This document shows, one piece after another, positions 39,854-47,792 of a stretch of 64,000 bases of DNA. Source of the DNA: JBJMLO01 sp045805265 (GTDB taxonomy: Bacteria; Actinomycetota; UBA4738; JACQTL01); NCBI GenBank assembly GCA_045805265.1, contig JBJMLO010000011.1, positions 434,001-498,000 on the forward strand. Reading direction: 5' to 3'. Below the pieces are notes generated by a model. That model was given only the letters and a program-made list of their open reading frames with translations, did no database searches and was not told the DNA's origin. The first letter of the stretch is position 1. Each line of letters begins with the position of its first letter. The position numbers and the translations under genes are program-made.

Positions 39854-42364
39854 ATGGCGGTACCCCAACATCACAGGACACGGCCGTCCCGCCCCCACGG
39901 ACCGCGCAGGTGGGGCGAGGCCACGTTCGCCGCGCCGCTGCGGCCGGTGCTGCTCGCCGGCACGATCATGATCACGGCCCTGGCGCTCGCCGCCACCCTG
40001 CTCCCGCCGGTGCTCGCGGTGGGCAAGGCCGCCCAGAACCTGACCGGCCAGCTGGGGTGCCAGCAGAAGTCCGACCTCGTGCTGAAGCTGCCGCGCGTGG
40101 CGCAGCGCTCGACGATCCTCGCGAGCGACGGCTCGATCATGGCCCGGCTGTACCTCGAGAACCGCAAGGTGGTCCGGCTGGACAAGATCGCGCCGATCGC
40201 CAAGAAGGCCGTGCTGGGGATCGAGGACTACCAGTTCTACCAGCACGGCGGGGTCGACGTGAAGGCGATCTTCCGCGCGCTCGTCGCCAACCTCAAGGCC
40301 GGCCACGTCACCCAGGGAGGCTCGACGATCAGCCAGCAGCTGGTGAAGGTGATCACGAACCAGCGCGCCGACACGATCGGCCGGAAGGTGTGCGAGGCCG
40401 AACAGGCCATGCAGCTCGAGCGGAAGTACTCGAAGGACACCATCCTCGAGATGTACCTGAACGAGATCTACCTCGGGCACGGCGCGTACGGCATGGAGGC
40501 CGCGGCCGAGACCTACTTCAGGGCCCACTCGTGGAGCCTCACGCTCCCCCAGGCGGCCATGCTCGCCGGGATGATCGCGAACCCCTCGCAGTACGACCCC
40601 GTCGCGAACCCCGACGCGGTGCTGAACCGTCGCAACACGGTCCTCGGCCGGATGGCCGAGGTGCACTTCATCACGCCGGCGCAGGCGCACGCGGCCGAGG
40701 CGACTCCGCTCCGGCTGGCCAAGAGCTCGTCGCAGCAGCGCCAGCCCCAGCAGCCCCTGTTCGTGCAGTTCGTCCGGCACATGATCGAGGAGAACACGGA
40801 CGGCCAGTTCGACGTCCTGGGCCGGACCCGGGCGGCCAGGGACCGGGCGATGTTCCAGGGGGGACTGACGATCGACACGACGTTCGACCCGGCCTGGCAG
40901 CAGTTCGCCGTCGACACGATCCACCGGCACCTGGCGCTGAAGTCGGACCCGGAGGCGGCCATCGCCACCGTGGAGCCGGGAACCGGGGCGGTGCGGGTAC
41001 TGGCATCGGGCCGGAACTTCGACAAGAGCAGGACCGACCTGGTGTGGCAGGCCCAGCACCAGGAGGGGTCGGCGTTCAAGCCGTTCACGCTGGTGGCGGC
41101 GTTCCGGGAGGGCATCCCCGCGCAGCAGGTGTACCCGTCGTACTCCCCGGCCACCGACCTCGCGGACCGGTGCAACGGGTGGGCGCCGGTCAACGCGGAG
41201 GGCGGCGGCGACCTCGGGTTCATGGACCTGTACAAGGCCACCGCGCTGTCGATCAACGCGGTGTTCGGCCGGCTCGCCGCGGACGTCGGCCCCCAGAACA
41301 TCGGGAAGGCCGCCGAGGACATGGGGATCCACCTGTCGCACCCCGTCGGACCCGAGGACTGCTCCGTGACCCTCGGGACGTTCGAGACCAGCCCGCTCGA
41401 CATGGCGACCGGGTACGCCACGCTGGCTGCGGGCGGGAAGTACTGCCCGTACTACGGCGTCGAGAAGATCCTCGGGCCCGGCCCGAAGCACAAGCTGATC
41501 TACCGCCACGACCCCTCGAAGACCTGCCATCAGGTCATCCGGCGCGACATCGCCTATCAGGTGACCGACATGCTGAAGGGCGTGCTGGCGTACGGGACGG
41601 GGGCCGCGCGGGCGCCGATCGGACGGCCGGCCGCCGGCAAGACGGGCACGACCGAGAACTTCGAGAACGCCTGGTTCTGCGGCTACACCCCCCAGCTGGC
41701 CTCGGCGGTGTGGGTGGGGTACCCCGGCAAGCCCAAGCCGATGCTCGGCATCGAGGGGTTCTCCGAGATGTTCGGGGGCGACATCCCCGCGCTGATGTGG
41801 CACGACGTGATGCTGAAGTTCACCTCGCGCCTGCCCCCGAACGACTTCCCCGCGCCGCCACCGCCGGCGACGGGACAGGTGCCCTCGGTGGTCGGCAAGA
41901 GCCAGAGTGAGGCGCTGAAGATCCTGGCCAAGGCGAACTTCTCGGGGACGATCGGGTCCGCGGTGTATTCCACGCTGCCGGTGGGCAACATCGCCTCCCA
42001 GTCGCCCGGAGGCGGCTCCACGGTCATCCTGGGCAGCCTGATCTCGCTGCACCCGTCGAACGGCCAGCCGCCGACGAAGTCGGTTCCGGGCGTCGTGGGC
42101 CTGTCGAAGGCCGCGGCGGCGGCCGCCCTGCACGCCGCCGGGTTCGGCGTCGCCGTGAACGTCGTCGACACGAGCGACCAGAAGCAGGACGGGATCGTCA
42201 TCGCCCAGTCGCCGCACGGCGGGTCGCACCAGCTGATCGGCGCCACGGTGACGATCAGCGTCGGCAAGTTCGTGAAGCCGCCGCCACCATCGCCCCCCAG
42301 TCCCTCGCCGAAGCCCAGCCACTCCCCCAAGCCCAAGCCGACACACTCGCCGTCCAGCCACTGA
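39854..42364 (+). CDS. bifunctional penicillin-binding protein with two PASTA domains (PonA2-like)
   Basis: 836 residues. One TM helix (about 31-57), then the GT51 glycosyltransferase with catalytic Glu124 in 'GIEDYQFYQHGGVDVKAIFR', 'GGSTISQQLVKVITNQ' and 'EMYLNEIYLGHGAYGMEAA'. The transpeptidase has SxxK at Ser406 ('EGSAFKPF'), SxN ('SIN' in 'ATALSINAVFG') and KTG at Lys596 ('AAGKTGTTENF'). Two PASTA repeats follow from about 675 ('VPSVVGKSQSEALKILAKA') and 742 ('VPGVVGLSKAAAAAALHAA'). A Pro/Ser/Lys tail ends the protein. It polymerises and cross-links peptidoglycan; PASTA domains sense muropeptides or support localisation. Position after whiB and the ArsA pair matches ponA2 (Rv3682). Confidence 0.92.
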   Translation: MAVPQHHRTRPSRPHGPRRWGEATFAAPLRPVLLAGTIMITALALAATLLPPVLAVGKAAQNLTGQLGCQQKSDLVLKLPRVAQRSTILASDGSIMARLYLENRKVVRLDKIAPIAKKAVLGIEDYQFYQHGGVDVKAIFRALVANLKAGHVTQGGSTISQQLVKVITNQRADTIGRKVCEAEQAMQLERKYSKDTILEMYLNEIYLGHGAYGMEAAAETYFRAHSWSLTLPQAAMLAGMIANPSQYDPVANPDAVLNRRNTVLGRMAEVHFITPAQAHAAEATPLRLAKSSSQQRQPQQPLFVQFVRHMIEENTDGQFDVLGRTRAARDRAMFQGGLTIDTTFDPAWQQFAVDTIHRHLALKSDPEAAIATVEPGTGAVRVLASGRNFDKSRTDLVWQAQHQEGSAFKPFTLVAAFREGIPAQQVYPSYSPATDLADRCNGWAPVNAEGGGDLGFMDLYKATALSINAVFGRLAADVGPQNIGKAAEDMGIHLSHPVGPEDCSVTLGTFETSPLDMATGYATLAAGGKYCPYYGVEKILGPGPKHKLIYRHDPSKTCHQVIRRDIAYQVTDMLKGVLAYGTGAARAPIGRPAAGKTGTTENFENAWFCGYTPQLASAVWVGYPGKPKPMLGIEGFSEMFGGDIPALMWHDVMLKFTSRLPPNDFPAPPPPATGQVPSVVGKSQSEALKILAKANFSGTIGSAVYSTLPVGNIASQSPGGGSTVILGSLISLHPSNGQPPTKSVPGVVGLSKAAAAAALHAAGFGVAVNVVDTSDQKQDGIVIAQSPHGGSHQLIGATVTISVGKFVKPPPPSPPSPSPKPSHSPKPKPTHSPSSH

Positions 42365-42390
42365 GGGTCGCGGCCCGTCGTGAGCGGTCG

Positions 42391-42408
42391 CGCTCGCCGC
42401 CGCGAGCG
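42391..42408. terminator. hairpin between convergent PBP and YqeY genes
   Basis: 7-bp stem CGCTCGC / GCGAGCG (42391-42397, 42402-42408), 4-nt loop, in the 66-bp gap between the two stops. Likely a bidirectional terminator; there is no U-tract. Confidence 0.45.
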
Positions 42409-42430
42409 ACGCGACGCGGGCGAGATCGCG

Positions 42431-42877
42431 TCAGCCGCCGAGGCGGGCCCGGACTATGGCCTGGACCGCGGCCCCGTCGACCCGCCCCCTGGCCCGGCCC
42501 ATCACGAAGCCCATGACCTTGCCCATGTCGCCCATCGTCGAGGCACCGGTGGCCGCGATGGCCTCGTCGACCAGCGCGGCGACCTCGTCGTCCGACAAGC
42601 TCTGGGGGACGAAGGCTTCGAGCACCTCGCGTTCCTCGCGTTCCCGCGCCGCGAGGTCCTCCCGGCCCGCCCGCTCGTAGGCCTCCACGGCCTCGGTGCG
42701 CTGCTTGCGCTCCCGGACGGCGGCCTCGACGACCTCCTCGTCGGTGAGCTCCCGGCGCAGCTCGACCTCGCGGTTCTTGATGGCGGCGGAGAGCATCCGG
42801 AGGGTTCCCAGCCGGACCTTCTCGCCGGCCTTCAGGGCCTCCTTCGTCTCCTCCGCGATGCGGGCCTTCAGCGTCAC
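42431..42877 (-). CDS. YqeY/GatB-C-terminal-domain-like protein
   Basis: 148 residues from GTG 42877 with GGAGG upstream. The family pattern is clear: 'LKARIAEETKEALKAGEKVR', 'TLRMLSAAIKNREVELRREL', 'REEREVLEAFVPQSLSDDEV', 'GASTMGDMGKVMGFVMGRAR'. It shares the tRNA-binding helical domain of GatB, but its role is not settled. The divergent partner is the metallophosphoesterase; the two starts are only 15 bp apart, so their promoters overlap. The YqeY-metallophosphoesterase-tRNA-Pro order is common in actinobacteria. Confidence 0.85.
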   Translation of the reverse strand: MTLKARIAEETKEALKAGEKVRLGTLRMLSAAIKNREVELRRELTDEEVVEAAVRERKQRTEAVEAYERAGREDLAAREREEREVLEAFVPQSLSDDEVAALVDEAIAATGASTMGDMGKVMGFVMGRARGRVDGAAVQAIVRARLGG

Positions 42878-42879
42878 CG

Positions 42880-42885
42880 TACAAT
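42880..42885 (+). promoter_or_regulatory. -10 element TACAAT for leaderless-type start at 42893
   Basis: TACAAT, a near-consensus -10, ends 7 nt before the GTG at 42893. It lies in the 15-bp gap between divergent start codons, overlapping the SD region of the opposite gene. Confidence 0.55.
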
Positions 42886-42892
42886 CGCCTCC

Positions 42893-43825
42893 GTGCCGCT
42901 CCTCGTGTTCGGCGTGCTCGCCGCCGGGTTGCTCTGTGTCCTGTACGGGATCGCGGTCGAGCACCACTGGTACCGGGTGCGGCGGTACCGGCTCGACATC
43001 CTACCGGCGAGCGCGCCCGCGCCCGTCTCGATCCTGCACGTGAGCGACCTGCACCTCCTGCGCCGGGATCGCCGGCTCCGGCGGTTCCTGGCCTCGCTGC
43101 CACGGTGCGACGTGACCGTTGCCACGGGCGACTTGGTGGGAGAGCCGGAAGCCGTCGAGGAGGCGGTGGCCGCCCTGGCCCCCGTCCGGGGACGGCTCGC
43201 GTCGCTGTTCGTCCTGGGGTCGAACGACTACTTCCGGCCCCGGCCGCTGAACCCGTTCCGGTACTTCCGGCACCACCCGGGGAGGCGCCGGCCGGCCCTC
43301 CGGGGACGCGGGACGGAGCTGGCCTCGCTGCTGGCGGCGGACGGCTGGACCCACCTGAAGAACGTCCACGGCGAGCTGGACCTGGGAGGTCTCGCGGTAG
43401 AGGTGGCCGGGATGGACGACCCGCACATCCACCGGGCCGACCTCCGGGTGACCCCCCGTCGCCGGCCCGGGCTGTTCGGGCTGGCCGTGGTCCACTCACC
43501 CGACCCGGCGCCCGAGCTGGCCGCGCTCGGCTGGGACCTCATCCTGGCCGGACACACCCATGGCGGCCAGGTGCGGCTGCCCGGCGTCGGCGCCCTGGTC
43601 ACGAACTCCCACATGCCGCGGCGGTTCGCCGGCGGACTGGCGCGCATCGGCGGCGCGGTGCTCCACACCTCGCCGGGCCTGGGGACCAGCCGGTTCGCGC
43701 CGTTCCGGTTCCTGTGCCGGCCCGAGGCGGCGATCCTCGAGCTGCATCCGGCGACGGACCCTGACCACACTCCTGGAGCGCCGGGCTCGAGGGCCGCGTC
43801 ACGAGCGGGCGCTTCGCCGGACTGA
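42893..43825 (+). CDS. membrane-anchored metallophosphoesterase
   Basis: 310 residues from GTG 42893. An N-terminal TM helix ('VFGVLAAGLLCVLYGIAVE') leads into the calcineurin-like domain. Metal motifs: 'ILHVSDLHLLRRDRRLRRF' (DxH), 'VTVATGDLVGEPEAVEEA' (GD), 'LFVLGSNDYFRPRP' (GNHD variant, GSND), 'ILAGHTHGGQVRLPGVG' (GHxH). This is the Rv3683/YkuE-type family, possibly acting on a lipid-linked or cell-wall phosphate. It precedes tRNA-Pro, as in other actinobacteria. Confidence 0.85.
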   Translation: MPLLVFGVLAAGLLCVLYGIAVEHHWYRVRRYRLDILPASAPAPVSILHVSDLHLLRRDRRLRRFLASLPRCDVTVATGDLVGEPEAVEEAVAALAPVRGRLASLFVLGSNDYFRPRPLNPFRYFRHHPGRRRPALRGRGTELASLLAADGWTHLKNVHGELDLGGLAVEVAGMDDPHIHRADLRVTPRRRPGLFGLAVVHSPDPAPELAALGWDLILAGHTHGGQVRLPGVGALVTNSHMPRRFAGGLARIGGAVLHTSPGLGTSRFAPFRFLCRPEAAILELHPATDPDHTPGAPGSRAASRAGASPD

Positions 43826-43937
43826 AACAGGCCGGTCCAACGCATTCGGGCCCCGTCCCGGGCAGGAGTCGGCCTGTCCATTCGACGGGACGCCGGGACG
43901 GCTCGCCGGCAGGCGGAAGGCGCTGAGGGCCAGCCGG

Positions 43938-43943
43938 TACACT
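43938..43943 (+). promoter_or_regulatory. -10 element TACACT of tRNA-Pro
   Basis: TACACT lies 23 nt before the first base of the mature tRNA, a sensible distance for a short 5' leader. No strong -35 is seen. Confidence 0.4.
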
Positions 43944-43966
43944 GTCCCCGGCCGGCTTCCGGCCGA

Positions 43967-44043
43967 CGGGACGTAGCGCAGTTTGGTAGCGCGCAGCGTT
44001 CGGGACGCTGAGGTCGCGGGTTCAAATCCCGCCGTCCCGACCA
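43967..44043 (+). tRNA. tRNA-Pro(CGG) with encoded CCA
   Basis: Full cloverleaf: acceptor arms CGGGACG (43967-43973) and CGTCCCG (44033-44039), discriminator A and encoded CCA (44041-44043). The anticodon stem is CAGCG/CGCTG with loop TTCGGGA, giving anticodon CGG (44001-44003). The T-loop is TTCAAAT, with the stem GCGGG/CCCGC. It reads the CCG proline codon, common in this G+C-rich genome. Confidence 0.95.
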
Positions 44044-44049
44044 CAGAAC

Positions 44050-44079
44050 GGCCGCTGAGCAGGAGTCGGCTCAGCGGCC
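44050..44079 (+). terminator. terminator hairpin after tRNA-Pro
   Basis: Perfect 11-bp stem GGCCGCTGAGC / GCTCAGCGGCC with an 8-nt loop, 6 bp after the CCA end, followed by a pyrimidine-rich stretch (TCCTTCC). Confidence 0.75.
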
Positions 44080-44145
44080 TCCTTCCATCACCTGATCCGG
44101 CGCCCCGGGTTGTCCGGCCACTGCGCGAACGGGTGCGATCTCGGC

Positions 44146-44487
44146 TCAGCAGGTGAGATGCGCCGCCACCGCGGTGGCGGCCGGATCCGACTCCTGGTAA
44201 CGGCCGACGGCGTCGGGGGTCGGGAGCACCTCCACGTCGATCCCGCGTTCCTCCAGGGCGCGGATCGTGTCGGGGTTCGGCCGCATCTGCTCCGACGCCC
44301 CGGTCCCCAGGATCAGGCGACCCGGCAGGTCGTCGAGCACCTCCTCCAGGTCCTCGATGACGAGCGAGTGCCCGTCCTTCCGCCACCAGTTGGTCACCAC
44401 CCGATCCGGCAGGACGATCAGGTCCCTCGTCTCCTCGTGCCCGTCCACGAGGATCCGGCCGAACCGGTATCCCTCGAGCTTGGCCAT
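44146..44487 (-). CDS. Mth938-like domain protein (DUF498/NDUFAF3-AAMDC superfamily)
   Basis: 113 residues. 'EGYRFGRILVDGHEETRDLI' and 'DRVVTNWWRKDGHSLVIEDL' are the start of the Mth938 fold; 'LILGTGASEQMRPNPDTI' is the conserved GTG motif. The superfamily includes the complex I assembly factor NDUFAF3 and AAMDC. Bacterial members have no settled role. It is notable because an NDUFAF7-like gene and nuoD also lie in this window, though 26 kb away. Confidence 0.78.
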   Translation of the reverse strand: MAKLEGYRFGRILVDGHEETRDLIVLPDRVVTNWWRKDGHSLVIEDLEEVLDDLPGRLILGTGASEQMRPNPDTIRALEERGIDVEVLPTPDAVGRYQESDPAATAVAAHLTC

Positions 44488-44568
44488 CGTCGATCGCCTC
44501 CTGTCCGTCCCTCGCAGGATGCCCCGGGCCGGGACGGAATACTCGTCGCGGTTGGGGCGGCGACGCCG

Positions 44569-45465
44569 CTACGCGCCGGCGCGGGCCGCGTGTGCCCGGA
44601 GGTACTCCAGCACCTTCGGGTCGACCCGGCCGCGCCCGACCCACCGCTCCTCCAGGTTCTCCCAGCCCATGTAGGCCTCGAGCGCCTCCCACGGATCGCC
44701 CCTCGGCCCGAGCCTGCCGAGTCGCTCCAGATGGCCGCGGATCTCCGCCTCCAGCTCGCGGTCCGCGTCGACCAGCTCGGCTTCCGGGGCCCGCCCGAAG
44801 TACAGCCGGTGGAGATCGAGCAGGCGGGCCAGCTCCTCGATCGGCTCGTCGTGGTGGTCCACGCGGAGGTCGACGTACCGGTCGTGGTTCCCGCCGTATC
44901 CGCCGCCGGGCCGCACCACCACCAGGCCCGCGGCCTCCTGTCCCCGCCGGTCGCCGCCGGCGGCCTGGCCGGCCCGCAGCGCCTCGATCAGCCGCTCGGG
45001 CAGCGGGCGGCCGGCCGTGCGCCGGAACGACTCCGCCATCCCGGCCACCACGTCCGGCCCGGCCAGGACGTTCCCCTGGCAGCAGAAGCCCTCGCCGGAC
45101 TCGCCGCCGGCCCAGTCGAAGCACTCCGCGCCGGTGAACGAGGCCGACCGACCGTCCATGTCCACGATTCCCACCTGGCGCACCTCCCGCCGGTCGTCGC
45201 CGGCCAGCAGCCGGTCGAGCGCGACCTGGGGCTCCACCCCGGAGGCCAGGAGGTCCAGGCCCCGGACGCCGAACGTCACCTCGACGAACGCCTGGGTGGC
45301 CACGGCGCCGACGCCGCCGCGGGCCCACGGCACGACCGCCCCCGCGGCCAGGAACTTCGACTGCACGGCGACGCCGGCCTCGCCGGCCTCGGGTTCGACG
45401 GCAGCGATCGAGAACGTGGACGGCTGGACGAGAACCTCCCCGCGACGACGAGACGAGCGCAGCAT
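44569..45465 (-). CDS. DUF1028 family (Ntn-hydrolase fold) protein
   Basis: 298 residues. The mature-type start 'PSTFSIAAVEPEAGEAGVAV' followed by 'QSKFLAAGAVVPWARGGVGA' and 'EVRQVGIVDMDGRSASFTGA' is typical. 'GFCCQGNVLAGPDVVAGMAE' and 'GGDRRGQEAAGLVVVRPGGG' continue the DUF1028 domain; the C-terminal 80 residues ('DLRVDHHDEPIEELARLLDL') are a peptidoglycan-binding-like extension seen in many members. Proposed to be amidohydrolases, but not characterised. The first about 12 residues may be untranslated. Confidence 0.75.
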   Translation of the reverse strand: MLRSSRRRGEVLVQPSTFSIAAVEPEAGEAGVAVQSKFLAAGAVVPWARGGVGAVATQAFVEVTFGVRGLDLLASGVEPQVALDRLLAGDDRREVRQVGIVDMDGRSASFTGAECFDWAGGESGEGFCCQGNVLAGPDVVAGMAESFRRTAGRPLPERLIEALRAGQAAGGDRRGQEAAGLVVVRPGGGYGGNHDRYVDLRVDHHDEPIEELARLLDLHRLYFGRAPEAELVDADRELEAEIRGHLERLGRLGPRGDPWEALEAYMGWENLEERWVGRGRVDPKVLEYLRAHAARAGA

Positions 45466-45507
45466 ACGGGGACGCGCGGAATGCCCGCGGCGCCCCCGTG
45501 GCTCCGG

Positions 45508-47679
45508 CTATTTCTTCTTCACGACGGCGTTCATGCAGCACACCCCGTCGATCGCGATCGGCGTGATGCCGGCCTCCGCCTCCGTGTTCGTGATCGGCGT
45601 GGCGGCGGTGTGGCTCCGGGCGAACGTGTACGCGCCGAAGCTGTCCAGCACCGTGCCGTCGGCCGGGCTGCCGATCACCGATCGTGGGACCCGGATCACG
45701 AACTGGTTGTTCGTGGTCACGCTGCCGGTCACGGCGGTGCCGCCGTCGGGCGGCGCCGGGTAGTCGGTGATGTGCGGGAAGCACCCCGACACCGAGCACA
45801 GCTCGTAGGAGACCACCGAGCCGGCAAAGAACGACGGCGTGCCGCTGGAACTCACCTCGACGGCCGCGTAGTACAGGGGGATCCTCGTCCCGGTCGTCGG
45901 GTCCGCGACCGGCCTGCCGGACCACCGGATCACGTAGTCCACCGCGCCCGCGCCGGTCGCCGAGACCGCGCCGGCCAGGTTCAGGAGGTCCTTGGCCGAC
46001 AACCGGAACACGACGTCACTGCCCTCGCTGTGCAGGTCGACCCCCGTGAGGTCGAGTTGAGGGACGTTGCTGGTCGGGCTGTAGATCGGGTCGTAATGGG
46101 CGTCGCCGGTGGGGTCGGCCATGCTGGTGCCGCTCGCCTTGGGGCCCGTCACCGAGGTCCCGAACAGCCCGAGCCCGCCGTTCTGTCGCAGCACCGTCAC
46201 GACCGGGGCTCCGCGGTGGTCGGCGGTCCCGTCGATCGGCGGCGGGATGCCCGGCCCGGACGCGACCCGTTGGGTCAACTCGTTCGACGTGTCGTCGTAC
46301 GAGATCACGATGCCGCCGGTCTTGGGATCGATCCCGACCTCGAAGAAATCGGCCAGGTTCCGGTTGCCCTGCTGGGCGATGCACCCCGTTCCGGCCAGGC
46401 AGATCGTGCCGAAGTGCATCGGGTGCGGCGTGGCCTTGACCTGCGTGATCGTCGGGGTCGCCGACGCGGCGTTGGTGACGACGTCCAGGTACACGTCCCA
46501 CGTCTGGTGGCTGTCCTGCGAGCTGGGGTTGTCCGTGGAGTCGTCGGTGCCGTACCACACGGCGGCGAGACGCCCGTTCGACCCCGCGACCGACCACGGC
46601 ATGATGTTCGTGTTCGCGGGCGGCTTGCTGATCTGCACGGGCGGCGACCACGTCTGCCATCCGGACGCGGCCGTCGAGTACGAGTACCAGATCTGCCACG
46701 CGGTCGGGTCCTGCGACGAGCTCGGCCCGGTGTTGCCCTGGCTGGTGACCCACACCGCGTACGCGTTGCGGGCGCTGTCGAACGCGATCGTGGGGAACAG
46801 GCCGCCGACGCCGGCGCCGTTCGGGAGGTCCGCGATCTTGACCTCCTGCGCCTGGGTCAGGGCCGGATCGGAGCCGGGTTGCGAGGGGTCGCGGCGGAGG
46901 ATCGCCACGCCGACGGAGGTGGAGGACCCGTTGTACCCGATGGCCTCCATCACCGTGCCGGTCTGTTGGTCGACGACCAGCGGGCCGTCGCTGCCCACGT
47001 TCCACTCCGCCGTGGGACCGGTGTACGTCAGCCCGTCGGTGGACCATGCGGCCGCCTCGCAGCACCCGAGCAGGGCCTCGGCGTACACGAGGTAGTTGAC
47101 CGGGAAGGCACCCGTGTAGCCGGTGGCCGCGCGGGCGGCGGCCTGCTGTGCGGGCGACGGGTCCCACAGGCCGAACCACTGCCGGTCGACGCCGTTGGCC
47201 CCCTGGTCGGTGTTGCCGTAGAAGCTGGTCTGCAGCTGCCTCGAGTTGGGATCCCACGTGGCGGTCTTCAGCGTCACGAGCGCGGCGAGGTCCGCGTAGT
47301 AGGTCTTGCCCGTGTGGTCGATCGAGATCTCGGTGTCGCCGCCGCCGGGCCCGGCGTGCTGGGTGTCCGACTGGTTGGCGCTCGTGATCGGCGTGTCGTG
47401 GATCGGGTGGAACGTGGCGCCGCCGTCCGCCGAGTAGTCCCAGATGCTGCGCTGCGTTCCGGTGCCCCACGGACCGCTCACGTACATGCGCGAGTGGTTC
47501 GACGGGTCCACCCTGACGTCCGGCTCGCCGTACGTGTGGACGGTGTCCACGATGGACGGAGCGGAGAACGTGATGCCCGGCGACGTCGCGGCGGAGCCGG
47601 TCCCGCCGGAGGAGAACGCGACCGTGGCCACCAGGACGACGGCCACGGAGAGGACGACGGAGATTCGGCGACGTACCAC
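45508..47679 (-). CDS. large secreted beta-propeller-like (BNR/sialidase-type) protein
   Basis: 723 residues from GTG 47679 with SD GGGAGG. A signal peptide ('RRISVVLSVAVVLVATVAF') is followed by BNR-like blades: 'EPDVRVDPSNHSRMYVSGPW', 'WDYSADGGATFHP' (Asp-box), 'DTEISIDHTGKTYYADL', 'AAWSTDGLTYTGP', 'FPTIAFDSARNAYAVWV'. Near 540-700 a DOMON/glucodextranase-C-like beta domain occurs ('DPTGDAHYDPIYSP', 'LDLTGVDLHSEGSDVVFRLS'). Cysteines are paired ('LLGCCEAAAW', 'GVCCMNAVVKKK' at the C-terminus), suggesting disulphides. No sialidase catalytic Tyr/Arg set was recognised, so a binding or adhesion protein is as likely as an enzyme. Confidence 0.65.
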   Translation of the reverse strand: MVRRRISVVLSVAVVLVATVAFSSGGTGSAATSPGITFSAPSIVDTVHTYGEPDVRVDPSNHSRMYVSGPWGTGTQRSIWDYSADGGATFHPIHDTPITSANQSDTQHAGPGGGDTEISIDHTGKTYYADLAALVTLKTATWDPNSRQLQTSFYGNTDQGANGVDRQWFGLWDPSPAQQAAARAATGYTGAFPVNYLVYAEALLGCCEAAAWSTDGLTYTGPTAEWNVGSDGPLVVDQQTGTVMEAIGYNGSSTSVGVAILRRDPSQPGSDPALTQAQEVKIADLPNGAGVGGLFPTIAFDSARNAYAVWVTSQGNTGPSSSQDPTAWQIWYSYSTAASGWQTWSPPVQISKPPANTNIMPWSVAGSNGRLAAVWYGTDDSTDNPSSQDSHQTWDVYLDVVTNAASATPTITQVKATPHPMHFGTICLAGTGCIAQQGNRNLADFFEVGIDPKTGGIVISYDDTSNELTQRVASGPGIPPPIDGTADHRGAPVVTVLRQNGGLGLFGTSVTGPKASGTSMADPTGDAHYDPIYSPTSNVPQLDLTGVDLHSEGSDVVFRLSAKDLLNLAGAVSATGAGAVDYVIRWSGRPVADPTTGTRIPLYYAAVEVSSSGTPSFFAGSVVSYELCSVSGCFPHITDYPAPPDGGTAVTGSVTTNNQFVIRVPRSVIGSPADGTVLDSFGAYTFARSHTAATPITNTEAEAGITPIAIDGVCCMNAVVKKK

Positions 47680-47792
47680 GATGTGGACCTCCCGATTACG
47701 GGCCGGCGGCGCCGGCCGGCTCCCCCTCAGCGGGCCTGCGGCTGCAAGCCCGGAGGCGGTATACCCCCAGGCAGGGACCGAAAACCCGGACG

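Noticed and set aside
38210..42361. A 1383-codon minus-strand open frame across the ArsA/PBP region
   Set aside because: It is the antisense shadow of the ArsA ATPases and penicillin-binding protein, which have full motif sets; the minus frame has low-complexity Arg/Gly/Pro sequence with no domain.
43967..44043. selC (tRNA-Sec), considered because selAB are in the window
   Set aside because: Anticodon is CGG, the variable arm is short and the acceptor stem is 7 bp, so it is an ordinary tRNA-Pro.
47700..47792. Attachment site or repeat-rich junction in the gap between TDO and the secreted protein
   Set aside because: Only GC-rich palindromic runs (GCCGGC units) and a TATACC hexamer; no direct repeat or tRNA end is present.
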